Part shown: positions 1 to 12,490 of the stretch, one piece after another | Position numbering within the stretch: the first letter of the stretch is position 1 | Layout of the letters: each line of letters opens with the position of its first letter | Source of the DNA: Tubulanus polymorphus | Lineage: Eukaryota; Nemertea; Palaeonemertea; Tubulaniformes; Tubulanidae | Length of the DNA stretch: 64,000 nt | NCBI RefSeq assembly: GCF_964204645.1 | Contig: NC_134029.1 | Span: 15,697,450-15,761,449 of the forward strand | Direction: 5' to 3' | Made by a program: the position numbers and the translations under genes | Notes under the pieces: generated by a model | Database searches by the model: none | Told to the model about the DNA's origin: nothing | The model's input: only the letters and a program-made list of their open reading frames with translations

Positions 1-3000
1 TCAAATGGGTTTAGACTTATCTTTTCAATTTCTTCAATAAACATTTCATGATCTTCAGATCTTAAACATCTCATCTTATGTTTTCTAACTTCTTCATTGA
101 ATATACAATTGATGTAATCTTTGAAATGAATATTCTTTTCTACTACACTTTTGGTTATTCCTTTTAACTTTTTAGCTTCATGTTCTTTAGTTTTATATGA
201 ATACATTTTAGATCTAATACCTATGAACTCTATCATTTCTTCACCGCCTAATTCATCCTTAAACTTCCCTGGAACTTTTTTATTATCATTGCTAAACAAT
301 TCATGATCTTAAGGATAATTACTAAAATCAAAATGATGTTTTAATGTTTTTAAATCATCTGTTATGTTATCAGTTTTTATCTTTAATATGTAACTGTCGG
401 TATCAAAATATAATATTTCTATATGTTTTTCTCCAAAAAGTGGTTGTAATACATTATAATAGAATTCATACATTAGTAATTTTGATAATTCTAAAACTGA
501 AGCGCCAACATAGATTGGTTTATTAAATTTCATTGATGTTCTTCTCATCTTAACTGCGGCTAAATTTTCATCAAATATTCTGTCACCAATGAACTTAGGA
601 TATGATTGTAAATGTCTAATTCTTTTATCATTACTAACTAACTCAATATCATTTCTATTTCTAATATTTTCACAAGTCTTACCATAGAATGCATTGTTCA
701 TTAACTTGAAGGAATCTTTCTCGAAATCAGTTTTAGCTTCAGTTCTCTGTTTGGTGTTTGGTAAAATCTATATATTTTTCTAACCACTTAGATTGACTGA
801 ATGAAATATATCTATGTACTTTTTTTAGAACCATTCCTTGTTTTAGATAAAACTTCAACATTCTATAATGTACTACATAATTATATTTATCTTCTTGAGT
901 TACCATTAACTTTTCTGTATGAATATGATTTTCGGGTTTAATTCTTTTTTGGTAATTTGATAATTCTTCATGAGTAACAGTTTTATGTTAGGACAGTTTT
1001 TTTGTTAGGACAGTATGCTAGATTTCTAGATTTAAATTTTTTATCTTCAGGATATTCTAAATCTACAACAAAGAAGTAACCAGTATCTGAATCATCTGCA
1101 ATATCTAGAATTCTTTTCTTCCAATCAAATTTATCATTATTTTCATTCTGTAAAACTTCAGTTAATTCAAATACTCCATAAGGTTGTGGTTCCATCATTG
1201 CCCAACCATACAAATTATTTGCATCTATATATAATAACTTATATCCAGGGTTATCATTTACATTGAAATATCTATCACCTAATACACCTGAAACTCCTCC
1301 TCTTATAGATTTTTCAAATAATAGTAATTGATCTATATTTGTTAACAAATCCATTTTTATATCTGTAAATTTTAATCCACAATCCCATGTTAAACCTGGA
1401 CTAGAATAACAATGACATGGATCAATGTTAAAATATTTTAGGTTTACATCTCTAAACCTTTCAAATATATCGGTTAAAAATAATACATCTGATTTTAGAT
1501 ATGAATCTACTAATTGTCCATGATTTTCTATTTTGAAATGATTCCAAATACTCAATGTTCTATTATATACTTCATCTTTAACATATTCATTTTTTAATTC
1601 ATCATAGAATTGTTCTTTCAATAATTCAGTTATGTTAAAATCATTATGATTTTTATAGAAAGAATATGGAATTGCGCCTTTATATCTCATTAATTGAAAA
1701 TCATCATTATTTGGATAGTGTTGCTTTAATATTTTAAATTCATCATCAACTAATGATTTTGATAAGTAATCTAATGAACTATTTAAAAATCTATATGAAT
1801 CTATAAATCTTAGGCAACCAAATTGGAATGATATATAATTCTCAGATGTTTTAGCTAACATTCTAAATTTATAAGTTGGTATTTTATCTTTTGATCTATT
1901 TGAATTTAATCTTTCTATTTCATTATTGATTTCTTCTATTTTATGGCATAACTGTTTGATAAATAAATGTGCATCATATCCTGATAGATTATGAAATATA
2001 ACTGGTACAAAATTAATTTTCTTAGCTTGCAAATTGCAATTCTCATGCGCAGCGCCTCTAAACTTTCCATTCAAATGATCATGGTCTCTTACTTTTTTAT
2101 CTTTATAATTAAATATCTTTTCACAATAATAACATTTATCTGCAAACGCAAATGCTTCTTTATCTTCTTCTGTCATTATAATTTCTATATTTGTATTCAA
2201 TAATTTACTAAATCTTATTTCATATTCAATTAATAAGTCACAAAAATGATTGATAACATTTTCATTTCTATAATGATAATATTCACTTTTGATTAGTTCT
2301 GGATAATCAGATTTTATATATAACCCGAAAGCAGCAGCTGATTGATGAATCTTTTTAATAGTATTTGTTTTTGGTGGTTCATCTGAAAAATCATTTTCAT
2401 TAGAATTTAATTTCTTTCTTTTATAATATATTTCTTTTCTATCTTGATCAGTTAATTCTTTATTTAATGATTCAAAATCTCCATATATTACAAATGGTAC
2501 TTTATTTTTGTAATCATATTTTTTGAATTCTAATATTTTATCTTTTTCATTTGGTAAAACTAATTTACAATAATCATGATTTTCACATAATTGTTTATGA
2601 TTTAATAATGCACTTTCAGTTCTGGATTTATGTAAACATTTTCTACATAGATATATTTTATTATCAAAATCATTTTCTGATTTGAAAAATAAATCAATTC
2701 TTATAATCCACATATAATGATTCTCATAATATAATATATCTATAACATCATTTGAATCATAATCTTTTGATAGATATAAAGGTTCTAATGTATAATGTTT
2801 TATATTGTTACCTTTTGTATTTGGCAATTTTATTAAATCAAATACATTTATTTTTAGATTATTATCTCTTTCTATTTTTGGGACGTTTTTAATTATAACA
2901 GGATACTTATCTATCTTATAATTATTTTCAAATGGTTTATAATGAGTTAATCTACAAATATTATAAGTTGCAGGATGTAAGCAACTAATTATTGACCATA

Positions 3001-3931
3001 GAAAACATTTATCATCAGAATTTTGTACATTTATAACAGCATTAGTTTTGTTTGGTAATTTGATATAACTTGATCCGTTAATATTATCATCTTTATGATA
3101 TGATGAATTATTTTCATCAATTGGTTTTGATTTAGTTAACTTATTAACTTATTATTTTGTGTTATAAACATGTAAAGTCATAAATATTATTTCATCAAAT
3201 ATTAAACTAGATCCTTCAAATTATTTCTCTTCTATTTTAGTTTTTACTTCATTATAACATTTATCTAATTTATCATCTATATGTTGTTTAGATATGATAT
3301 GTTGTGAATGAGAATTTATATTATATATTGGTTTATCTTCAGATTTTATAAACTTTACTTTAACTGATATACTAATTTTAGGGTATTCAACATCTGTAAT
3401 TATTTTTATAATATTTTTCATATTTTCTAAATGTTTTTTATTTTCTTCTAATGTTTTTCCTTTATGAAATTTAAACTCAATAGCTGCTGGGCCAATATCA
3501 CTTTTAAATGCTTCGGTTATCTCTATATCTTTTTTATTATCCAATAAATTAATATATTTTCTTACATCTTCCATGTATGGTCTTTTATTGTTTAATTCAT
3601 TTCTTATTCTTTTAATTGTCTTCTGTTTCTTATCATTATCTTTATCAAAATAATCTTCACCTAAAATATCATTATTCTTATTTCTAATATGACTTTTAGA
3701 TTTTAAATGTTCATTATAATATCTTTTATCACTGAACGATTGATTACATGTATCACATTTGTATGTTTCTTTTTCATTCTTTAATTCATCTAATTTAGTT
3801 TCTAATATAACATCTTTATATTCTAGTTTCAATTTATTCTCTAAATGTGTTTTAGTTTTATTGTGTCTTGCTTTTTGGGATTTATCTATATTGATTTTAC
3901 ATGTTGGGCAGTAGTACTTATTTGCTTCCAT
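1..3931 (-). pseudogene. Zinc-finger/family-B DNA polymerase of E1, broken and continuing beyond the window
   Basis: This would replicate the element, presumably by protein priming. From the ATG at 3929-3931 there are two C2H2-type fingers (CPTC...H and CDTC...H), a basic linker, then a polymerase N-terminal block around 2960-3110. Next come exonuclease motif I (YGDFES), an inserted endonuclease VII-like motif with paired CxxC and RDHDH followed by GAAHENCN, exonuclease II (HNLSGYD) and III (YLKSD). Polymerase motif A is DANNLYG, motif B is NNAFYGKT near 690, and motif C is YFDTDS near 400. Three in-frame TAA codons (3221-3223 and two near 3150) lie between fingers and polymerase with frame otherwise kept, so I read one original protein. 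An 11-bp duplication near 990-1015 shifts the frame and another stop sits at about 309. No ATG supports a separate start near 2827. Confidence 0.85.
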
Positions 3932-4054
3932 TTTAATACAAATTTTTTTTTTAAATTGATTTTAGAAGTTCAATGATATATAGGTTCAAATAGAATCATG
4001 TTCTAGTATAAACAGCTATGCATTATTTCAATCACACTTTAATAATATTTTAAG

Positions 4055-4449
4055 AGTAATAGGGGTTTAGTTGGTTCAGGTTAAAGGTTGAATGGTCGAC
4101 TTCATTAAAAACAAATATTAAAAGTAATTTAAAACTATAATATATTTTCATAACCGTGTGTACTTCAGTTGAATAATAGAATAATTATTATTATTTGAAT
4201 ATATTCGATTATATGAATTTGTGTATTGTAAATAAATCAATTGGTCGCGGAGCGGAGCGGCAGCGAAGTGGAGATTTAATACAATATGCTTTTTAAATGA
4301 TTGATATCTTAGAATAAATATTTAGTTATAATATAAAATGTACACGGTTATGAAAATATATTATAGTTTTAAATTACTTTTAATGTTTTGTTTTTTGAAT
4401 GAACTCGACCGTTCGACCTTTGATCTGAACCAACTAAACCCCTATTACT
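4055..4449. repeat. 395-bp terminal palindrome of E1
   Basis: The outer half (from 4449 inward) and the inner half (from 4055) are inverted copies: both start AGTAATAGGGG, then share the GGTCGA-containing box and an A/T-rich block with ATATATTTTCATAACCG. The centre (about 4243-4275) is a GC-rich tract with GCGGAGCGGAGCGGC in otherwise AT-rich DNA. The flanks of this 395-bp unit (TTTAAG and GCTGCA) do not match, so it is not a separate insertion but a folded end of E1. E2 ends have the same layout. Confidence 0.8.
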
Positions 4450-5388
4450 GCTGCAACCTCCAACAATCTTATTCGGCACCCCAGTCGTGTATTGGTCGAG
4501 AAAATTAAGACGTTCATCATCGCTGTCAGTATTTGCAACAATTCGCGACATTAACTGCCGCAAAAAACGTCGATACTCTAATGGGTTCCCATCGAATTTA
4601 CGGACATCGATAGTTGGTTTCTTCATATACTTAATGATCGAATCCAAATCCGCCGATTTCATATCAGTATCACGAGCAGGCGTAAATACAGTTGCGCCTG
4701 GATTGAGCGGTGGGTTTACGTCCGCACTGAGTGCCTCAACATCAACACTAAGACGAGACTCTCTTTCGACGCAATCTATTGCTTGACTCCTCGCATTGGT
4801 AGCGTCGATCTCAGTCTGCAACATCAGCGCTTCCTCTTCGAGTTTAAGCTCTAATCTACGACGCTCCAAATTCTGCTTCTTTCTAATCATGGCCAGCTGG
4901 ACATTGAGTCCTGCTTTCATTTGTTCCTCCTTGAGTCTCGCCGACAGTACGGTAGCTGACGAACCAGCCGATCGACGAGACGACCGTGAGACTTTCGATG
5001 ACCGTTGAGATCCTGAATCGGGCGGATTCACGATTGGCGGTTTCAATGATAATTCTGCTATCCGTTTCTCCGCCAGTACCTTGATATCTTTATAATAATC
5101 ATTTTGACTGGTTGCTAAATGATGCTGCTGCTTTTCCTCTTCTGATAACAGAGCAACATACTCTTCATTGGCTTTCAAATAACAATCGTATTCATTTACC
5201 CAAAGCTGGTGCAATGTCTGGAAAGTGGCGTGATCAATTTCTTTCTTACGCAATGTCGTATCGAGATCGTCAGTTTGTTTTCTCAAAACTCGCTCGAGCC
5301 GAATCCGTTCTCTTTCTTTCAATTCCATTTGATAATTTAATCCAGCTTCCGTGAGTTTTCTGACGCGTTGTTTACCATTTTCCATCAT
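4450..5388 (-). pseudogene. BEL/Pao retrotransposon gag, truncated by E1
   Basis: The ORF opens at 5388 and runs 313 codons before E1 sequence takes over. It has a charged coiled-coil N-terminal half (about residues 10-210, rich in E, R, K, L with a serine-rich patch near 130-145). It then has a segment FDGNPLEYRRFLRQL...ERLNFLDQY typical of the DUF1759 gag region of BEL/Pao elements, which packages the RNA. The rest of the element (protease, reverse transcriptase, integrase) is not visible here and should lie left of E1, outside the window. The last residues of the open frame are encoded by E1 terminal DNA and are not part of gag. GC content is clearly higher than in E1. Confidence 0.75.
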
Positions 5389-6647
5389 TTTTTAATCTAT
5401 TGCCTTATCACGTAATAATGTATTGGGCTTGTCAACGACGAACAAACATAATGCGTTAGCTTCCATTCGTTTTTTATTCAATTTTTATAGCTTACGATTA
5501 CTGAAAATATACAATATTTAAACACTCTTAACAATGAATACTTTACAAAATCAAAGAAATTAGAATAATACGAATATAACATACCGTGATAGTTTGGCTA
5601 TCAAGCCCACACAAAATTGATAAGCCATAGTTCTTCTTCGAACACAGTTTACAGAGTGACTAAATCCAAAATCCCAGAAAACAGGAAATTTTATTAGTAA
5701 AATTCTAGTCTGTGATAGGTTAGAAATGCAATGCTAAATATGAGAATTCACACATGGCATTTATTCTGACATGCCAGATTTTTGAATGGAATAAAGCTAT
5801 ACCAACTCACAGTGAAGTCGACCAAGCACGGAAAAACAAAATACCTGAACAAAACTTTATAAACTAAATCTGCTATTACTAAATTTGAGTGCAACTTTTA
5901 TAAAGGTATTAAAATGCATAGTTACAAAGCCCAAAGGTGAAAAATCTGTTTATTTTGCCCAAAAACTTTGTAAAAAAAATTCCTACCTACCTACCGACTC
6001 ATCCTGAAAAGTTGAGTCGGTGTTGCAGCAAACAGACAATTATTTGGGGATGGCCTTATTTGAATATTTTTTTCATTTTGTGAAACATATTTTTTGAAAA
6101 TATAAAATAGTTTCCCTGCCGCGCCTACCTGTACCCTACAAAATTTTGGACGTGGACCGTAAACAAATGTATATCTTTGGTCTTATTTGACTACAAAATA
6201 ATTCTTTAAGAAAGATAAAATACAATGTAAACTTGTGGAACTTTGAAGTCACGAACTAAAAAGATTTTTCAGGCAATGCCCTTATTCCAAACAACCTCTA
6301 GCTTTCAAGGTAAACCACACTTTGCCCATTGGCAATTTATTTTTCATTTGGTTTCGAATCCCAATATTACAAGTCAGAATTCTACTGCATTGCGCATGCG
6401 TCAACATACTTATACAGGCTAATCTGTGAAAATAACTGTACATTCATGTAGGGGTAACAACAGCATTTTAAGTATTGAGTGAGCTACCTTGTATTACAAA
6501 CACAACTTTTTCGCTCTCGTTGGCCCTACACTGATGTTACTATACTGGTGTCATTATAACATGGATAGGATTGGGTCAGGACTAGCCGTAAATCTAATTC
6601 AGTTTATTCACTTTTCACTCGATATTATTAAAACAATGCAGTATCCC
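5389..6647. other. Non-coding stretch upstream of the gag fragment
   Basis: I see no gene here. The part next to 5389 is probably the leader or LTR of the BEL/Pao element, but I could not define LTR ends or a primer-binding site. The remainder reads as ordinary intron or decayed repeat. Confidence 0.4.
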
Positions 6648-6650
6648 TAA

Positions 6651-7058
6651 AGGTAGGGGTACGCGTATTTTTTCGCCCGATCGTGGCGAATTTATAAATC
6701 GCCCGAAAAATTCACTCGTGTGGCCACTCACGGCGATTTCGTCGGCCGAATCGATCGCCCGCATCATACATGTTTAATATTTTTGGCCGATTATTTACGC
6801 CGGCGATCGGATTGCCCGCAAATTCGCTCGTCTGCCCTCACTCTGCCGAGCGATCCATTTTTACCAACCAATAGGATGCATTGTTGATATCATGTGAGTT
6901 GTCAAATCTCTTCCACTACGTACCGGCCGCCGACCGAATTTCGGTTTTATTGCTACGTGTTCCCACTCGTATCAGGCGTATAAATTCGGCGACGAATTCA
7001 CTGGCGAATTTAAACGTCGCGATCGGGCGAAAAAAAATACGCTCGTGTGTCCCTACCT
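6651..7058. mobile_element. 408-bp MITE, probably PIF/Harbinger-like
   Basis: Both ends carry the same inverted sequence beginning AGGTAGGG, followed by an AT tract and TTTCGCCCGATCG. The element is flanked by TAA at 6648-6650 and 7059-7061, the 3-bp target duplication typical of PIF/Harbinger. It is GC-rich, with scattered GCGAATTT-like repeats, and has no coding capacity. Confidence 0.7.
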
Positions 7059-7061
7059 TAA

Positions 7062-8750
7062 AGTATTCGCACACAGAAAGGCTAATTGAGAAATGTGTTT
7101 AAATTTTTCGCAGACCTTGTCTGCTGACCTGACATTTATAGTCAGAATAGATCCAAAACGTTCATGTGATCACGGCTTGTATACAAGAAAACAAGAAATC
7201 ATTATGTAGGCCTGTACATTTTGCTGTACGTAAGTTTGGTATACCGATTTCTCCAATCTCGACAGATGAGTGTACGGTTCAGCTGAACGCATTATACAAA
7301 TGGGAATAGGGCCTATTGATTGGGCTTATTATGCTTTAGAATATTGAAATAAGCCAATGTTCATTAAAATATCCAACATCGGTGAATATCCAACATCGGT
7401 CAACATACTGTATACATGTATATAGGTTTTCATGTTCTATGAATATTTTTTTGCAGTCAGCACCAACTCTCTTCGACCGATGTTGCATCATACCATATAC
7501 GGTCTGATTCTTTCAACTCAAGCAAAGCGATTAAAACGATCGACATAACACTGGAATAGCTTGCAGTGACTAACAGTTTATTAACTAGTGGAATAGGTTT
7601 GATATTTACGCACGTGTTGCAAGGTTTAAATTGTTTATCAGTATAGAATTAGTAATCCATAAAAACCAAAATCAACATCGGCCCGATACCCAGACCAAAG
7701 CAATTCATAATCTATCGATTGAATCTACGATACAGTATATTTATTTATTCAAATATTTCAATAAAAATATTAATTCCTTGATATCTATTCTGAATCCTAA
7801 TACGTTCTTATATCAGTAAATATATTCAACACCTATTGACTCAGCAGATTCTTAAGATGAGTTTCTTAGTAGAACAGATCCATTTTAAGCGTGGTGATAC
7901 AAAATAAATGCTTTGTCTAATCAATTCATATTTATTGATTTTACGTCTACGTAGGTTTGGTTTCAAAGCTGAATCACATTGGACGTTTACACGGTGGTTA
8001 TATATTAGGTTCGAATCTGTCAAAACATTATATTTCATGTATCGGCATTTAAATGTTCAATAATTCCTATCAACCTGAATGGCATGGTGCGTATTTGCAG
8101 AAAACCCATTATCGCTGCTTTGCAGCTATATTTTCTTTTTCTTTTGGTATTTGTGAACATGCATTAAATGTGCCATTTGGGATTTGGTATGTCTCGTATG
8201 TTTGTTACTTCTATTCAAGTCTAGTAAAGACTTATTTGATATGAAAAAAGTATTATACTCGAACTCGGCCTCCTTTTCTGATGCTTTCAAACACGGTTTC
8301 ATGGAAATGCTGAAATGGTCGTGAAACATTTGGAGCTGACAGATTCAGCCAATCTAGTTATTTATCCTCCGCGGACCAAAGCATTAATGTGATCAGTTGC
8401 CGAGATTCGACGACAGATTTACCTCTACTTGTTTGAAAAAAAAGATATTTGTTAAATTCATATCGTAGTCAATTGAATTGCTGCAAGGGTACAGCATCTT
8501 GCAGGTACTTAAAAATACATGTATTCTGTTCAATATTATTAGAGTTTTATGACCGTCATATGTATGTGTTTGCGTTTTTGCGTGTGTGTCGTATGTACGT
8601 ATAAGCTTTCAGAAACCGTATACCAGTACAAAATAAGCTTGAATACAATTTTACAGTAAATTGTCAACATGTGTATTTCGCTTATGTTATAAGAGAATGT
8701 GATATTTGTTATAAGAGAATGTGAAGTTGTTTTATGAAATTCACTTACAG
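7062..8750. other. Intronic DNA before the first visible EGF exon
   Basis: No gene or RNA is recognisable. It contains one dispersed hairpin repeat (8098-8134). The short ORFs are at chance length for this composition. Confidence 0.5.
8098..8134 (-). repeat. Dispersed hairpin repeat core, copy 1
   Basis: Read on the minus strand this matches copies at 22067-22115 and 31881-31928. The shared core is ATATAGCTGC, A-rich, then AGCAGCGATAACGGG and TTTCTG. GCTGC...GCAGC can fold into a small hairpin. The family is unknown to me. Confidence 0.5.
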
Positions 8751-8876
8751 ACATCGACGAATGTAAAACTATGCCTGCAGCTTGTCAGTTTGGAAGTTGT
8801 CTCAATACCTTAGGTTCATACCGATGCATATGTAACAGCGGATACAGAACCCATCCTAATGGAAAGAGCTGTATAG
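8751..8876 (+). CDS. FBN: Calcium-binding EGF exon 1 (fibrillin-like)
   Basis: A 126-bp phase 1-1 exon between acceptor TTACAG and donor GTACGT. It encodes one cbEGF repeat starting DIDEC, with six cysteines and the N-x-x-GSYRC calcium/hydroxylation signature (CLNTLGSYRC). Such repeats bind calcium and form rod-like extracellular microfibrils in fibrillin. It is the first of six in-order exons; the rest of the gene lies upstream of the window. A fibulin or other multi-EGF matrix protein is the alternative; exons 5 and 6 favour fibrillin. Confidence 0.75.
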
Positions 8877-11800
8877 GTACGTATAAAAATATAATAAGTT
8901 GTTCTTTTCTGCAAATACGTATATTTGTTATCATCTTGGTGTTCGAAAATGGCAACGCCCTGCCCTAGGAGCATTTGCTTTGTATTTTGTATTTTATGTT
9001 ATCTTGAATTGATCTGAACTGTGGTTTTATCGCGGAGACCTCGAATATCTTTCAAATGTTGCTTATCCTTACATGTTAAAAAGTGATGAGTATTTCAGGT
9101 AAGGTAAAGATTTCGGGTCATGTAATCACTAGAAGGCTCTGATTTTTAGAGAATCCTGGCTAGCTATGTAAAACTCTATCCCGAGGGATATTTATAACTT
9201 GTTTTTCGTAGTTTTTTTTCAACCTATTATTAAACAGAGAATAGCAGAGTTAGATATATTGTTTCATTTAGGATCTTCGTAAATGTTGATTATTAGATAA
9301 TTGGGCCAAAGGAGGCTGGACAACACAGTTGGTATCACTAATATATAATCAGGGCTTTCCTCGGGTTTTCCTTGGTCGATAAGTACTTCTTTCTATCCTA
9401 TCTATCCGTACAGGGTCCGTATGTTGCGGTGTTTCGACTGTTTAAATCGAAATGAGCGTTAACGTCAACTGTATATCTATAACACGTAGTCAAAAGACTG
9501 CGATGGGTTCTGACCGATTCGGTGCGGTGGCCAATGCAGCGTATAGAGAAGAATCAGACTCGGTAGGTGTTCCAATCGGATCCGGTGTTTGGGGTCTTGG
9601 ATGTGGAGTGTTTGTTGAGAAAACGACACGCAGGGAGTGTATAGTCCGAGCGGCTACGGGGAAAAGTAACACAACCGCCCCTGTCGAGAATAAGCCCTTT
9701 TCAGGGCTACCCACATTTCGTCCCTTTTAATGCGCCTGCAGAAAAAGATGAGATTCTCAAGTAAAGTTTTTGAAGTCTCTTCATGCATAAATATGTCATA
9801 ATGCGATTCGTTGGCCAGATTGGTTCAGTCAGATCATATCTCCGCAACTTTTTATAAACCTATGCTTGAGAAACAACTGAAACTATTTTTGATATTCCAT
9901 GTTATTAAGTGAATGCTACTATTGCAATTTTGCGACAGAAAATGAAGATGAATTAGAATGATATTTCCTCAATTCTTTATGTAATTGGCCATTGAAGCAA
10001 ATTTGCAACATTTCAGAAAACTAGGTCAAATCGGCCAAAATTTATTTTCGTCAATAGGTATCGTTTAACTCTACCATATGGGTTGTATATGACAGAATTT
10101 AGAATTTTTTGCTATCAGAATTGTTACCTGTTAATAGGGGGTTTCAAATTGAGATGGAAATGGTTGGGGACTAACTGTAGTAGGTATCATAAGATTGTTG
10201 CCTTGCTGCCTCGGACTAAGAAGTAATAGTATTAAAGCAGCGACTTTGCCGCCTCGAATTAGAACTAATAGTAGAACAGCGACTAGTATTATTTACCTAT
10301 GACACCGTATATAAGATAGTGCAGCTCCACCCGATATTTTTCGTTCGGTTACAGAAATTCTGTTAGGCCGGATATGTATCTGGTAAACAGTCTCAGTTAT
10401 CTCAGTTATCCCATTGAAAATTATCTGAGGCTAGGAACCAGAAACCAGGAAGAAAGCCACTAAATATTTGGATGGATATATGAAAGCTGTGGGTACTGGA
10501 GTGTGTAATGGGTAGTGTAGTGTGATCTGTGTGCATATGTGTCCAGCACACAGATCACATTGTTCATTGGGGTTTGGTCCAGGACTCGCGAGATTTTCAA
10601 CAACACGGTAGTAACTTGTAATAAATGATGACTTGAATTGCATGACTACCTACCACCCCTCATTATTGTTGGAAAACTAAACGTTCCGCACTGACTAAAA
10701 ATTAGTAATAATAATTAATAACATTTTAGAAATGACCAGAATTTTAACTTAGGTTCTATCTCATTTTTATTTTACAACTGCGATTGGTATAATTTTTTTT
10801 AAACGGCCGTTAAGGCTTCATATTTCGTCTGCAATTCACTGCAAATAGTTACGCAACTACGCACATTTCAGTGTTTTTGGCAGCTATACACTCAATCGGC
10901 ACCGTTCGTGACTAGCTTCACTGCGGAATTATCATTAATTAACATCGCCATATCACATCATCAACTTATATTGTGCCTTAAAACCCTAACAGCCGAAATA
11001 ATTGAAATGCACACACGATTTCTATCATTGAAAATTGAGAGAGTGGCCGTGTTTGTGTTCTGCTGCTTCGCGTAAATCCCGCGGGGTGGCGCCACCGCGC
11101 GGAGTGGGGCCGATACGTCCAGTTCTACGACAAATTGTAAATGACAAATGTTTGATAAATGACCTGCTAAGTTTCTATTTAAATTTATCAACACCTAATC
11201 CTGGCCGCTATGACTCAGTAGGCTGTCATAATTTTTACCTTCATGACGTAGCCACAAAGGTTCTGAGTAGGTAGTGAGTCGATGACGTCATTTTCGTGTC
11301 GCCACTTATAACTTGTTGGTGGGAGTTCAGAGGAAGATTTGTCAAACGCATAAGTATGGGCGAATCACGGCGGCAGAGTGCTCCTGTGATAAGGCGGAAA
11401 TAATTCCATGTGACGGCAAAGCTATTAAATGATTAGACGGTCGGAGGTGGTTGGTCAACTTTTTGCAACTATAGTGCTGCTATTTTCCCTATCAAATTGC
11501 TAGATTTCGATCGTTTCTCATAAGTCAACACTTGTAATTCAAGTGTGATTTTGATGTGTGTAGAGATACATCGTGACAAGCGTATTGGATGGCGGCGTCA
11601 TGTTTAAGCTGCGCGTCGATCGTTGAATAGTGGAATTATAGGATGGAATTATCTTGATTGTATCCATACGAAGTTTATTAAAGGTCAGTGTCAACAAATG
11701 GTCCATTACAGTCCCTCTAATTAATGTGGAGAGACGCTCTTAACCGGCAAAACCGTAGTCTGTTTCGTGTTATCGTTGGCCTAAGTGACTGACCTTGCTT

Positions 11801-11933
11801 GAGCGTTCGCTGCCGGCGCGCTGCTTCAAAGTTATGGATAAAGTATTATATAACTTATTGTTAATGACATACAACAAATAAACCTTTGAAGAAAGGTACC
11901 TAATGTCTGACATTCTACTGAAAAATTCGAATC
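8877..11933. other. Intron 1, left part
   Basis: A long intron segment without recognisable genes. It holds a histone-type stem-loop at 9693-9713. The ORFs at 9452-9730 and 11035-11274 match no family I know and lack splice or start signals. A TGACGTCA-like site near 11280 may be chance. Confidence 0.5.
9693..9713 (+). promoter_or_regulatory. Histone mRNA 3'-end-like stem-loop
   Basis: A perfect 6-bp stem AGCCCT/AGGGCT closes a TTTC loop and is followed by ACCCA, close to the metazoan replication-dependent histone stem-loop. About 30 bp downstream is a purine-rich GAAAAAGATGAGA, similar to a histone downstream element. No histone ORF precedes it, so it may be a relic of a histone gene fragment or a coincidence. 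Confidence 0.45.
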
Positions 11934-12490
11934 TTAATTGACTCCTATTGCATTGGCCAGAGCCAGACCCTCTGGAATTGAATTGTATTCGACACAGTAA
12001 TTCGCATGTAATTCGCGATGAATCTTTTTGAAAATTGGCTTGAAAATTGGTCTGACGAGATGTCCACCCCTATTGTAAAAAATGTCATTAGTTATCAAAT
12101 ATGGCTGCCATTGGGGTGGCCATCTTGAATTTCTTGTTGCACGATGCAACCCGCAATTCTTGATGGATTTCCACAAAATTTGGCGTTAGGATCAGGCTAG
12201 GTAAGCTGTCCATGCCTTTTGTATATGCAGGTTTCAAATATGGCCACCAGGTCAGTCATCTTGAATTTCTAGCGCGAAACTGCCTGCAATTCTCGATGCA
12301 TTTTAACGATACTAGGTGTAAGAATTTTGGTAGGTGAAATGTCTACCCCTTATTAAAAATTGAGTTCAAGTATGGCCACCATGGTTGCCATCAATTTTAA
12401 ATTTCTTTTCAGCACGATGCCTACACCAATTCTTGATGCATTTTTTCATGTAGTGTGATCTTTGGGGCAGCTAAAATGGGTTGTCTTTTC
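11934..12490. repeat. Diverged tandem repeat, about 130-140-bp unit
   Basis: Roughly four degenerate units recur, each with a TATGGC(T/C)(G/A)CCA segment, CATCTTGAATTTCT, and CAATTCTTGATGCATTTT. Copies have drifted by substitutions and indels. No coding function is expected. Confidence 0.6.

Larger units (their letters stand above)
1..4449. mobile_element. E1, right part of a Maverick/Polinton-type viral element
   Basis: This very AT-rich block holds a minus-strand zinc-finger/family-B DNA polymerase gene and then a palindromic terminus ending ...CCCCTATTACT at 4449. The same 11-bp end (AGTAATAGGGG read inward) bounds EP and the right end of E2. Immediately to the right a BEL/Pao gag reading frame is cut in mid-protein, so E1 inserted into that retrotransposon. 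The expected 6-bp target duplication would start GCTGCA (4450-4455); its partner lies left of the window. Protein-primed polymerase plus 6-bp duplications and 5'-AG ends are the known hallmarks of Polintons/Mavericks and adintoviruses. The copy is dead: stops and frameshifts interrupt the polymerase. Confidence 0.85.

Noticed and set aside
4055-4449. Separate 395-bp mini-element inserted near the E1 end
   Set aside because: Its two flanks do not form a target duplication, and E2 shows the same arrangement at both of its ends.
4487-5354. Plus-strand ORFs opposite the gag gene
   Set aside because: Shadows of the minus-strand gag frame.
9452-9730. 92-codon ORF as a gene
   Set aside because: No recognisable domain, no exon or start signal; opposite strand is open too, which reflects composition.
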